Shown: one piece after another, positions 1 through 6,951 of the stretch
How positions within the stretch are numbered: position 1 is the first letter of the stretch
How the letters are laid out: each line of letters starts with the position of its first letter
From: JBBFMJ01 sp037441225
Lineage (GTDB): Bacteria; Acidobacteriota; Thermoanaerobaculia; UBA2201
Length of the DNA stretch: 9,362 nucleotides
Direction: 5' to 3'
Assembly: GCA_037441225.1 (NCBI GenBank)
Contig: JBBISU010000112.1
Coordinates: 1 to 9,362 of the forward strand
Program-made: the position numbers and the translations under genes
The notes under the pieces: generated by a model
Told to the model about the DNA's origin: nothing
What the model saw: the letters and a program-made list of their open reading frames with translations, nothing else
Database searches by the model: none

Positions 1-21
1 AGCCTGCGATAAAAAAAAGGA

Positions 22-82
22 GCATTTCGCATTTAGCATTTAGGGTAAAAAACATATTCCCCAATCCTGATATGCGATATGC
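22..82. repeat. Inverted arrays of a GCATWTM-like heptamer
   Basis: Three 7-bp units run from 22 to 42 (GCATTTC, GCATTTA, GCATTTA). Two exact units of the complementary type lie at 69-82 (GATATGC, GATATGC, i.e. GCATATC on the minus strand), followed by GAAAAGA as a degenerate third. The two arrays face each other across about 26 bp and could fold into an imperfect hairpin. No gene overlaps them. Confidence 0.5.
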
Positions 83-90
83 GAAAAGAT

Positions 91-242
91 GTAGGGGGTC
101 TTATCTTGCACGACCCATTAAATAAATAAAAGGCAAAATTTTAAATTTTATTTTGCGCGCTTTAAGCAGTTCAGCCACAACCAAAAAAATAAATATTATT
201 GTATTTTACGACTATACGGGCGACCAAAAGGGTCGCCCCTAC
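91..242. repeat. Segment bounded by inverted GTAGGGG / CCCCTAC ends
   Basis: GTAGGGG at 91-97 faces its exact reverse complement CCCCTAC at 236-242. Each lies next to a possible hairpin: GGGTC (96-100) with GACCC (112-116) on the left, and the GGGCGACC stem on the right. There is no coding sequence between them; an AT-rich imperfect hairpin (GCAAAAT 133-139 with ATTTTGC 150-156) lies inside. This could be a pair of REP-like units in opposite orientation or a short non-autonomous element. The 7-bp match is short, so this is tentative. Confidence 0.35.
218..238. repeat. GGGCGACC hairpin, REP-like intergenic element
   Basis: An 8-bp GC-rich perfect stem, GGGCGACC (218-225) with GGTCGCCC (231-238), and a 5-nt loop lie in otherwise AT-rich DNA beyond the operon terminator. 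On the minus strand no T-run follows; on the plus strand a T-run begins only about 8 nt later, and no plus-strand gene leads into it. A dispersed REP-like or palindromic unit therefore fits better than a second terminator. Copies elsewhere in the genome cannot be seen here. Confidence 0.6.
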
Positions 243-254
243 AATTCTTTTTTC

Positions 255-289
255 AATAAAAAATAAAAGGGGCTCAAAATTTGAGCCCC
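255..289 (-). terminator. Intrinsic terminator of the minor-pilin operon
   Basis: A near-perfect GC-topped hairpin (269-289, GGGGCTCA paired with TGAGCCCC across an AT loop) is followed on the minus strand by TTTTATTTTTTATT (268-255). It begins about 30 nt after the pilX stop. The plus strand lacks a comparable T-run after the hairpin, so it should act on the pilin operon only. Confidence 0.92.
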
Positions 290-318
290 AAAACCTTTAA
301 ATAAAAACCATAAAAATC

Positions 319-2475
319 TTACATATCAGTTATTATTTGTTCAACAGTTGCTTGTGGAAGTCCTTCTACAACACCTTCCTGAAGTTTTGGATTGTACCAA
401 ACATCAACTGTTCCACCACTTTGGGCATCGGCATCCCAAATCATAACAGAGCCAAAAAATCGCCTTGAACCATGAGCAATAAATTTACCTGTTAAGTATA
501 AAACACCTTTAAAATAACCTGTAAATGTAAAGGACGGACCATACTTATCCCAGCAAAGAGTAGGTGGAGATTGAGAACAATCTGCATTTCCTGCATTTGC
601 ATCCACTTCATAAGTTACACTTTTATCATCATAATCATCTGGAGCTGGGTACTTTAAATTTAAAAATCTATCAATAAAATTATTATTATCATCCTTCTCA
701 TCATATACCCCATTCCTTTTAGCTTTATAGAAGAGGTCTGGATTTTCCCACAAGGGCTCTCCTGGGAAAAAGCAATTAGGGAAATCATGACCAGATCCAC
801 CAGCTGAATTATATTCTTTTGCACAAATGTACTGAACACCTTCACTCCAATATCCTCCTTTAACATCAACACCTTCTGCAATATTTGAACTATCAGTTTT
901 TGGAATTTTTCCATCCTTTGTATCAAAAAACCAAAATCCCTTTTGTCCTGAAGTCCAAGTTTCAAAATCCTTGCAATTTGTAGCATCATTGGGAGGTCCC
1001 CACTGTCCAGTTGAGCACAGTCCAATTTTATTGCCATCCTCATCCTCTGCTCCACCTGGAACAAGATAATAAGCATCACCACCACCTTGCTTTACAGCAT
1101 TTGTAATAACATTTTTCCAGTAAGTATATCCACGGAAACCAGAAGCAAAGGCAATTGTTGGATCAAAGCCAATAACATTATAATAGTTCCCTTCATTATA
1201 TGTTGATATTGGACGTTGAATAGTGCCACCTAAAGAGCAATCATTACTGGTAATTCCACAAAGAGGGGCATCATCTCTTCCATTACATTCTTTACAATCA
1301 GAATACCAGGTTCCATCGTTTGTTGTTCTGTAAGCAATTAAGTAATTTTGATTTGGAGCTGTCAAAGTACTATTGTGTACATAATCACAAGAACAGTTTG
1401 AGGTTTTCAAATCCTCAGGCAAGAGCCAGTATTTGGCATCCTGTTTTGCACGGTTAGAGGGTACAGAGATTTCTATTGCATTTGGTCCATTTCCATAACT
1501 AACGCTTCCTTTGGAACGGATTACAAGCCAAGGGTCTTGCAATTGTCTACCTTGGAGTAGTTGTCCCTCTGTTGGTGTTCCAAAAAGGGAACCACATAAT
1601 TGAGGAATTCCCTTTGTATTAATGTACCAAGGAGATCCAGCTGCTAAGTGGTTTGGGTTGTTATCACTTATATCACTCATAGTTTTAACAATTCCCCAAT
1701 AAGCCGAAACAGCACCATTTATTGAAATTGAACCATCTACATCAAGGGCTACACCTGTTATTGCATAATTTATATCTGTTATAATACCTTTAACTCTCCT
1801 TGTTGAAAAAACTTCTGCAACCGTTCCATCTGAATTTCTTCTAACTGTTTCTGCTGTTATTTGAACAGTACAAATCCCATAAGGAGTGTTTGCCACATTT
1901 GTTACATCATCGGGATAAGGGGATAAAGGTGGAGAATAAAGTTTTATTTCACTTATTCTGACAGGTCCAGTTGCAGTTCCCAATATTAATGTGTTTACAC
2001 TATCCAAAAATTCCTTTTGTTTTTGAACATTGCTGTAATAGCTTATTAAAATGTCAGGATTTGTTTCAGTTCCAAAAAATCTATGGAAAACAGTTGTTGT
2101 TTCATTTATACCCATAAAGGGCTTATCAAAAAGCTTATAATTTGCACAGCCATCATTATCTCCTGTGCATCCCCATTTGTATAGAGTTGTTTTACCTGCT
2201 GCTGGTTTTGTTGAACTTGTATTTTCTCTTGGCAGAATACCAATTTGGTCTGATGCGGGGAGGAGTGTCTTTCCATCACTTGGATGGTTAAACCAGGAAT
2301 TTACCAAGTAAACACCACTTTGTGCTGCCACAAGTGCTCTCATTGCCATATAATAATTATTTGATATCTTATTTTCTGTATCTGCCATAAAAAGAAAGGA
2401 GATACCTGTTAAGGTTAAGATAACCATAACTAACAATGTTACCAATAATGCTGAACCTTTATTTAATCTTTTCAT
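319..2475 (-). CDS. pilX: Oversized PilX/GspK-like minor prepilin
   Basis: 718-aa last gene of the operon; PilX proteins are usually 150-250 aa and GspK about 300. The N-terminus is MKRLNKG then SALLVTLLVMVILTLTGISF: Gly at -1 and no Glu at +5, the hallmark of the PilX/GspK tip subunit. It is followed by NNYYMAMRALVAAQSGVYL (about 39-57), the PilX_N helix pattern (A..AA.sG). The large remainder has 16 cysteines, several in tight pairs (CSC at 361/363, CKEC at 394/397), acidic Asn/Asp-rich loops (AEDEDGNK, YDEKDDNNNFID) that could bind calcium, and a C-terminal stretch (about 645-697; FTGYFKGVLYLTGKF, FFGSVMIWDA, VDVWYNPKLQ) resembling the beta-rich ends of PilX-domain proteins in other phyla. 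The ATG at 2475 has AGGAGG 5 nt upstream, and pilW ends 22 nt before it. An intrinsic terminator follows the stop. It probably caps the pilus with PilW and PilV. Function outside the N-terminus is inferred. Confidence 0.85.
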   Translation of the reverse strand: MKRLNKGSALLVTLLVMVILTLTGISFLFMADTENKISNNYYMAMRALVAAQSGVYLVNSWFNHPSDGKTLLPASDQIGILPRENTSSTKPAAGKTTLYKWGCTGDNDGCANYKLFDKPFMGINETTTVFHRFFGTETNPDILISYYSNVQKQKEFLDSVNTLILGTATGPVRISEIKLYSPPLSPYPDDVTNVANTPYGICTVQITAETVRRNSDGTVAEVFSTRRVKGIITDINYAITGVALDVDGSISINGAVSAYWGIVKTMSDISDNNPNHLAAGSPWYINTKGIPQLCGSLFGTPTEGQLLQGRQLQDPWLVIRSKGSVSYGNGPNAIEISVPSNRAKQDAKYWLLPEDLKTSNCSCDYVHNSTLTAPNQNYLIAYRTTNDGTWYSDCKECNGRDDAPLCGITSNDCSLGGTIQRPISTYNEGNYYNVIGFDPTIAFASGFRGYTYWKNVITNAVKQGGGDAYYLVPGGAEDEDGNKIGLCSTGQWGPPNDATNCKDFETWTSGQKGFWFFDTKDGKIPKTDSSNIAEGVDVKGGYWSEGVQYICAKEYNSAGGSGHDFPNCFFPGEPLWENPDLFYKAKRNGVYDEKDDNNNFIDRFLNLKYPAPDDYDDKSVTYEVDANAGNADCSQSPPTLCWDKYGPSFTFTGYFKGVLYLTGKFIAHGSRRFFGSVMIWDADAQSGGTVDVWYNPKLQEGVVEGLPQATVEQIITDM

Positions 2476-2497
2476 ACAAACCTCCTATTTAAATATT

Positions 2498-5400
2498 TTA
2501 AGGACCCAAATAGATGGGAACTTTTTTGCATTCTAATTCTGTATTTGGATAGTAAAATGTAATTGAACCTGTGCAGTATCCACTACCAGCTGGGCAGTAT
2601 AAAGAAACAAAACCCGTACAATAATCAATAGTTATGTTAGGTGATCTTGTATTAATACTATTTGTATAACCACAAATTATTTTATTTAAATTTATATTCA
2701 TTGTACCTTTTTTTGGAATATTATAGGGTTCTATTTGCACGCCATCACAGTTTATATATGTAAAATCCCCAAGCAAGTTCAAAGCACCATTTGAGGAATC
2801 GATATTTTTATCAAAGTTTACTCTAAACCAGTTTTGCTTTGTTGAATCTGAAGGGTCTGGATGTAATTTTAAATGACCACACCAATTGGATTGATTATAA
2901 ACAATTGGTTGATCATAGCCAATCCATTTTCCATCCAAATTTTGTGCAGTACCTGACCATAAGTTTATAGGAGTTGGGCTTCCAGCAGTAGGATCTGATT
3001 CATAGAAGTTAATATTTTCATAAAGGTAATTACCTGAAGAAGAATATGCTATCCTTTTAAGGAGCACATAATTATTTGTTATCAATCTTTGCAACTGGTA
3101 AGTTATCTCATCATTAAAAGGAGGGCTAAGAGTATTGATTTTATAATTGCCACAAGCGCTGTTTATGACGAAGTATCTATCAACAGTTACAGAACAGCCA
3201 TTTGAATCAGTTGCAGATACAGTTAAAAGATATGTTCCATCTGGGTAAGTTGGGTTATTCCAGTCCCAAAAAGCAGGATTAGAACCATTTACAGTATAGC
3301 TTTCATTATAGGGGGTTGGTATTGAAAAAGTAACAGTTGAAATTGTAACCCCTCCTTGGAGATTTCTGGCTTCAAATATGAATGTGTAGGGAGAGGTAAT
3401 AAGTGCATTATCCACTGGAGGTGCTGTTATAATTGGTGTCCAATTTACATTACAAGGAACAGATATTGGATCTGAAAGCTGTCCCAAATATTCATTTGCT
3501 CCATCAGCACATCTATAATATCCCCTTACTCTAAAATATCTCTTTTCACCAGAAGGGATATTAAATTCTCCAATAGCAAAAGAAACTTCTTCTGCTTCTT
3601 TTAAGTATTCTTTCCCTCCATCTACTCCTGCATCCCAGTCAGCAAGATCCCCAGCACCTGAAAGGTTTGTATCTAATATTTCTTGCCCATTTGTGTCATT
3701 ATTTGCATCTTCCTCTGTATTATATTTGTAAACTTTATATCTCCATGCTTCAATTTTTAAATCAGTTGGCTCATAAGTTCCATCAGCATTCCTCTTAACT
3801 GCTGAAATGACTGGTGATACCTTTAAAGTTATAGAATAATTTTCGGGTGAGGTCTGGACAGCACTGGCATTTATAGATTGGGGTTTGCCTGGAACAATTT
3901 TGGGATCAATACTATAATCTTGATGTTCAGGTATTAAAAAAGCTACGGGTTCCCCTATTGAATCTTTTGGAATATCTGAGAAGTCACTTAAAAAAAGATT
4001 TGCACAATCAGCTTCTTTATTTTGTGGAGAAAGAATAGAACAGGATGTAGCAGAACGAATCTTATAAGTATAATACTCACAAGGACAGGCCTTAATATCA
4101 GGGAAACTTGTTTGACTTACATCAATATAAATTTCCCCTGGATTTGAAGGGTCTTTTTCCCTTGCTACACGATAAGCTTCTTCATCGGTTACAGTAAAAT
4201 CACTTGCAGTGGAAGTTGGAAATCTTTTATGGTAGAGGCGGTATCCATAAAGATCTCTTATTTTTATATCAAAATAAGCATCTTCTTCCACAGGTGGTTT
4301 TTTGCAATTGTCTGGCTGAGTACTTTCATATCCTTTTGGAGGTTCAAAAGAGACAAAAAATCTATTTAAATTTTGAAATACATCTGTTTTAAAATTTTCT
4401 AAAACAAAATTTGGAGCTTTTGGTTTTATTGGATTATTCTTTATCTCAAAAGGCGGGTCATTAGCCCCCAAAGTAGCTGCATCCAAACTAAAATTTCCTG
4501 CTTTGTCTTGTGAAAATACCCTTGCATGATATGTTATACCATATTGTAAATCTATAAACCATCCAACTCTTCCATTGTAATGTGGTTCTGGTGTAGAAAT
4601 AACATAACAGGATTCTGGCAAGTCATCACAGTTATATTTAAATTCACCTCCAAAGTTATTATAAGAATTATCGTCTAAAACTTGAATCCAATAAGATGTA
4701 ACATCAAGAGCAAGAGAGGGTTGCCAAGTTAAAAGCACTCCATTACAATATCCATCAGTGTAGTCAAGGTCAGTGGGGGCATCAGGAGGAACTATATCTG
4801 CTAATTCATGCGGTGCCATTCCAACATTTTTTAATACTATGGTTGATTTTAACTCAATCTTTCTTTTATTTTTTGTTTGTGGGTATGGATCACTTCCATC
4901 AACCCACATTGGATCTGGGTTTTGAGTAAGCCCTTTTAATGAAAATTGAACATATTTTACATGGTTAGAAGGAGTTCCACCAAAAGGAAAACCATGAACT
5001 CTTAAATTATCTAATTCTAAGGAAGTAAGGTCTAATGGATCAGGAGTTAGTATATAGCTTGGTTCAATCCCTGCTTCGGTATAGTAAGTAAATTGAAGTG
5101 AGTAAATATTACTTGCAAGTGGTGTCCAGACAAGATCAGTGGAAGGAACTGTTCCACCATCATTTATAGTTGCATCTTTATCAATTGTTATTCTATATAA
5201 AGTATAAGGAGGGTTATTTTGATTTATTGCTACCCCTTTTATTTCTATTATTTCCATATGATCCAAATCCCCAACGAAGGCATTTCTTGGTTTTGATAAA
5301 TCAGCAAGAAATTTTATTGTTTCACCAGAATCATTTGGTTTTTTTGCAAGAGCATAAATTCTTATCTCTTCATTTCTTGTTGAAACATTCAAAAAATTTC

Positions 5401-5752
5401 CTGTACCTCCATCGCACATTCTATCACCATTCGTATCTTCACAAATATAATCATCTCCTGCTGGTTCTTCATCAAAATCAGCCCTTATTGCAATTGCACC
5501 TGACCACATCCCTTCAATTTGCTCATCTGGCCTTTTGGATTCATCATCAGGATAAACATTGTATCCTGCTCTTCTTAAATCAAGAGAAATCTGCTCGTAA
5601 GCAAATCTCACATTCTGCTGCAAATCAGCCATTTGTTCACCTAATATATATGTTTTTTGAGATCTTTCATAAACCTGATAAGCAGCAATTAAAACTAAAA
5701 CAAATATAAAAATTGCAACCAATACTTCAACTAATGTAAAACCTTTTTTCAT
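2498..5752 (-). CDS. pilW: Giant PilW/GspJ-like minor prepilin with FN3/Ig-like and Cys-rich extension
   Basis: 1084-aa minor prepilin, three to four times the usual PilW length (about 250-350 aa). Seen: prepilin signal MKKG then FTLVEVLVAIFIFVLVLIAAY with Glu5; the PilW-type helix QNVRFAYEQISLDLRRAGY (about 47-64); and a pilin globular domain to about 312, ending KSTIVLKNVGM as PilW domains do. Then come an FN3 domain (about 322-430; PPDAPTDLDY, LLTWQPS, ITYHARVFSQDKAGN), two more divergent FN3-like units (about 443-595 and 620-770), an Ig-like unit (about 772-865; PDGTYLLTVSATDSNG) and a C-terminal domain (866-1084) with eight of the 21 cysteines that I do not recognise. A DxNxDxxxD loop (106-114) between two Cys resembles a calcium site. 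The extension should project outside the cell from the pilus tip, suggesting adhesion. It sits between pilV and pilX, with pilX 22 nt beyond its stop. The ATG at 5752 is supported by a strong Shine-Dalgarno. The N-terminal family is secure; the domain borders beyond 430 are approximate. Confidence 0.88.
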   Translation of the reverse strand: MKKGFTLVEVLVAIFIFVLVLIAAYQVYERSQKTYILGEQMADLQQNVRFAYEQISLDLRRAGYNVYPDDESKRPDEQIEGMWSGAIAIRADFDEEPAGDDYICEDTNGDRMCDGGTGNFLNVSTRNEEIRIYALAKKPNDSGETIKFLADLSKPRNAFVGDLDHMEIIEIKGVAINQNNPPYTLYRITIDKDATINDGGTVPSTDLVWTPLASNIYSLQFTYYTEAGIEPSYILTPDPLDLTSLELDNLRVHGFPFGGTPSNHVKYVQFSLKGLTQNPDPMWVDGSDPYPQTKNKRKIELKSTIVLKNVGMAPHELADIVPPDAPTDLDYTDGYCNGVLLTWQPSLALDVTSYWIQVLDDNSYNNFGGEFKYNCDDLPESCYVISTPEPHYNGRVGWFIDLQYGITYHARVFSQDKAGNFSLDAATLGANDPPFEIKNNPIKPKAPNFVLENFKTDVFQNLNRFFVSFEPPKGYESTQPDNCKKPPVEEDAYFDIKIRDLYGYRLYHKRFPTSTASDFTVTDEEAYRVAREKDPSNPGEIYIDVSQTSFPDIKACPCEYYTYKIRSATSCSILSPQNKEADCANLFLSDFSDIPKDSIGEPVAFLIPEHQDYSIDPKIVPGKPQSINASAVQTSPENYSITLKVSPVISAVKRNADGTYEPTDLKIEAWRYKVYKYNTEEDANNDTNGQEILDTNLSGAGDLADWDAGVDGGKEYLKEAEEVSFAIGEFNIPSGEKRYFRVRGYYRCADGANEYLGQLSDPISVPCNVNWTPIITAPPVDNALITSPYTFIFEARNLQGGVTISTVTFSIPTPYNESYTVNGSNPAFWDWNNPTYPDGTYLLTVSATDSNGCSVTVDRYFVINSACGNYKINTLSPPFNDEITYQLQRLITNNYVLLKRIAYSSSGNYLYENINFYESDPTAGSPTPINLWSGTAQNLDGKWIGYDQPIVYNQSNWCGHLKLHPDPSDSTKQNWFRVNFDKNIDSSNGALNLLGDFTYINCDGVQIEPYNIPKKGTMNINLNKIICGYTNSINTRSPNITIDYCTGFVSLYCPAGSGYCTGSITFYYPNTELECKKVPIYLGP

Positions 5753-5757
5753 ATATT

Positions 5758-5763
5758 CCTCCT
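5758..5763 (-). promoter_or_regulatory. Shine-Dalgarno that fixes the pilW start
   Basis: AGGAGG on the minus strand, within AAGGAGGA, lies 5 nt before the ATG at 5752. It selects MKKGFTLVEV, with a normal short prepilin leader, over the longer open frame that runs back to a TTG at 5791 inside pilV. Confidence 0.85.
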
Positions 5764-5777
5764 TGTCTAACATTTTT

Positions 5778-6278
5778 TTATCCCCCCCCAAAAGTAAAAG
5801 ATAAATTTACCTTCCTAACTCTCTGAAGCTGCGTCCATTGTATTGTTAAATCAAATTGTATAAATAAACAATTCCCAAAGCTAAGGGTTCCAGCTTCTTT
5901 TTGTTGTTTTGGTGTTAATGTACAAATTATTTGAGAATTTTCAGAAAGTTCTTTCATTGACTGAATCCAAGAATTAAAAACATTAAACAAAACTGGCTGA
6001 TCTGCTTCGCTAAAAGGATTAGTGGTTGAAGTAGTATAAGTTATTGTTTTTGTTGTATCATTTGGGGTGGCTTGAAAAATTTCATATTTATATTCGAAAG
6101 TTAAACTACTTATGTCTTCATAAATTTTTTGACCTAAGGCAACTGCTTTTGTCTGCTGTTTTCCAGAATAAATTCCCCTTTGACCCCAGATAAAAAGTCC
6201 TGCAATTACAAGAATAACCCAAGCCAAAAGAGCAATGGCAACTAAAACTTCTATTAAATTATATCCTTTATCTTTCAT
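5778..6278 (-). CDS. pilV: PilV/GspI-like minor prepilin
   Basis: 166-aa minor prepilin. The N-terminus is MKDKG then YNLIEVLVAIALLAWVILVIAGL: Gly at -1, Tyr (less common than Phe/Met) at +1, Glu at +5, then a hydrophobic helix. The rest is a small globular domain ending LIQWTQLQRVRKVNLSFTF, similar to the closing strands of PilV/GspI, whose members are 120-200 aa. By homology it bridges FimT/GspH and the PilW-PilX tip pair in the membrane-embedded initiation complex. The ATG at 6278 has AGGAGG at 6288-6283 (4-nt spacing), which overlaps the fimT stop codon, so translation of the two is probably coupled. The last three codons encode Gly-Gly-Gly and form most of a run of eight G on the coding strand. 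The stop is followed, after 25 nt, by pilW. PilV versus GspI cannot be settled from this protein alone; the kinase and PilW/PilX partners favour T4P. Confidence 0.85.
   Translation of the reverse strand: MKDKGYNLIEVLVAIALLAWVILVIAGLFIWGQRGIYSGKQQTKAVALGQKIYEDISSLTFEYKYEIFQATPNDTTKTITYTTSTTNPFSEADQPVLFNVFNSWIQSMKELSENSQIICTLTPKQQKEAGTLSFGNCLFIQFDLTIQWTQLQRVRKVNLSFTFGGG
5782..5789 (-). repeat. G8 homopolymer at the end of pilV
   Basis: Eight consecutive C on the plus strand (G8 on the coding strand) form the last Gly codons of pilV, directly before its TAA. Loss of one G puts pilV in frame with the pilW reading frame, which is open from here through GGGDKKMLDKEEY into the pilW start. Gain of one G only extends PilV by a few residues before TAG. 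Such tracts are prone to slippage and to sequencing error. Confidence 0.85.
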
Positions 6279-6286
6279 AAGTCCTC

Positions 6287-6937
6287 CTATTCATGGTATG
6301 GATAAACTCCAACTTTCCCTGACAAGGAAAAGTAAATCAAATATCTATTTTTTGCAATCCTTGCATCTGTTTTCATTATCATCTTAGGTTTATTATTTAA
6401 AGGATTGTCAGGATCCTCAACAAAATCCAATTTTTCCCCACTTGATGCAGGATAAGGACCTTCATAAAGCTGTCCATCTTGCAAAAAAACAATATCAATA
6501 TATTCGTCCCCTTCTATATTCATTAAACACCCCTCAGTGCAATCTTCAAATTTAACTGGATAAGGTAAAAACCTTGGTCTATCAGCTACCTCACCACATT
6601 TTCTTTTTCCCGGAGCTGCTTCTTCCCAATTGTTCAGATTTTCTGCATTTGCATCAATCTCTGGTTTATTATAAATGTATATGGCATACCCAGTTAAACT
6701 ACTCCCTGCTTGTGAATATTTTTTTGGGTCAATAAGCGTAATTTTTACAGGTCTGTTTACAGTTAAGGCAAGCTGCCTTGCTGCCCTAATATCAATTATA
6801 AATTGGTTCATTGCAGATTTAAACTTATACATCTGCAAAAAACTAATAAAATTTGGAATTGCTACAAGTACAATGAGCCCTATAATTATTAGGACGACCA
6901 AAGTTTCGATTAAAGTAAAAGCTCTTATCTTTTTCAT
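6287..6937 (-). CDS. fimT: GspH/FimT-type minor (pseudo)pilin
   Basis: 216-aa minor pilin, the first gene of the four-pilin operon. It is expected to join the initiating/tip complex in the inner membrane and, in some species, to bind DNA for uptake. The prepilin signal is MKKIRA then FTLIETLVVLIIIGL, with Glu5 after the cleavage point. The residue before cleavage is Ala, not the usual Gly. The helix is followed by FIIDIRAARQLALTVNRPV, the GspH/FimT pattern (aRxxAixxxxPV), and by IVFLQDGQL and YFSLSGKVGVYPY, the expected C-terminal strands. It has three Cys in the middle (KCGEV, DCTEGC). The ATG at 6937 was chosen because it gives a normal short leader; an in-frame TTG at 6946 would lie upstream of the predicted sigma-54 transcription start. 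There is no Shine-Dalgarno before this ATG, unlike the next three genes. Its stop lies 8 nt from pilV. GspH of a type II secretion system is the alternative label. Confidence 0.88.
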   Translation of the reverse strand: MKKIRAFTLIETLVVLIIIGLIVLVAIPNFISFLQMYKFKSAMNQFIIDIRAARQLALTVNRPVKITLIDPKKYSQAGSSLTGYAIYIYNKPEIDANAENLNNWEEAAPGKRKCGEVADRPRFLPYPVKFEDCTEGCLMNIEGDEYIDIVFLQDGQLYEGPYPASSGEKLDFVEDPDNPLNNKPKMIMKTDARIAKNRYLIYFSLSGKVGVYPYHE

Positions 6938-6951
6938 AGCAACCAATATTA

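Larger units (their letters stand above)
1..254. other. Non-coding region beyond the operon
   Basis: About 250 bp without a supported gene on either strand. It is AT-rich apart from short GC-rich palindromic patches (listed separately as repeats). I see no tRNA, CRISPR array, transposase remnant or start of a further gene before the window ends. Confidence 0.7.

Noticed and set aside
218..250. GGGCGACC hairpin as a plus-strand terminator
   Set aside because: The T-run begins about 8 nt after the stem, and no plus-strand gene leads into it.
660..1085. Minus-strand open frame of 141 codons inside pilX
   Set aside because: It overlaps pilX in another frame, its product is not family-like, and it has no good ribosome site.
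5170..5709. Plus-strand open frame of 179 codons inside pilW
   Set aside because: Its product is a low-complexity Leu/His/Gln-rich sequence with no family signature, and it lies wholly opposite a clearly coding prepilin gene.
6944..6946. TTG as the fimT start
   Set aside because: It adds only three residues, has no Shine-Dalgarno, and lies upstream of the transcription start predicted from the sigma-54 element.
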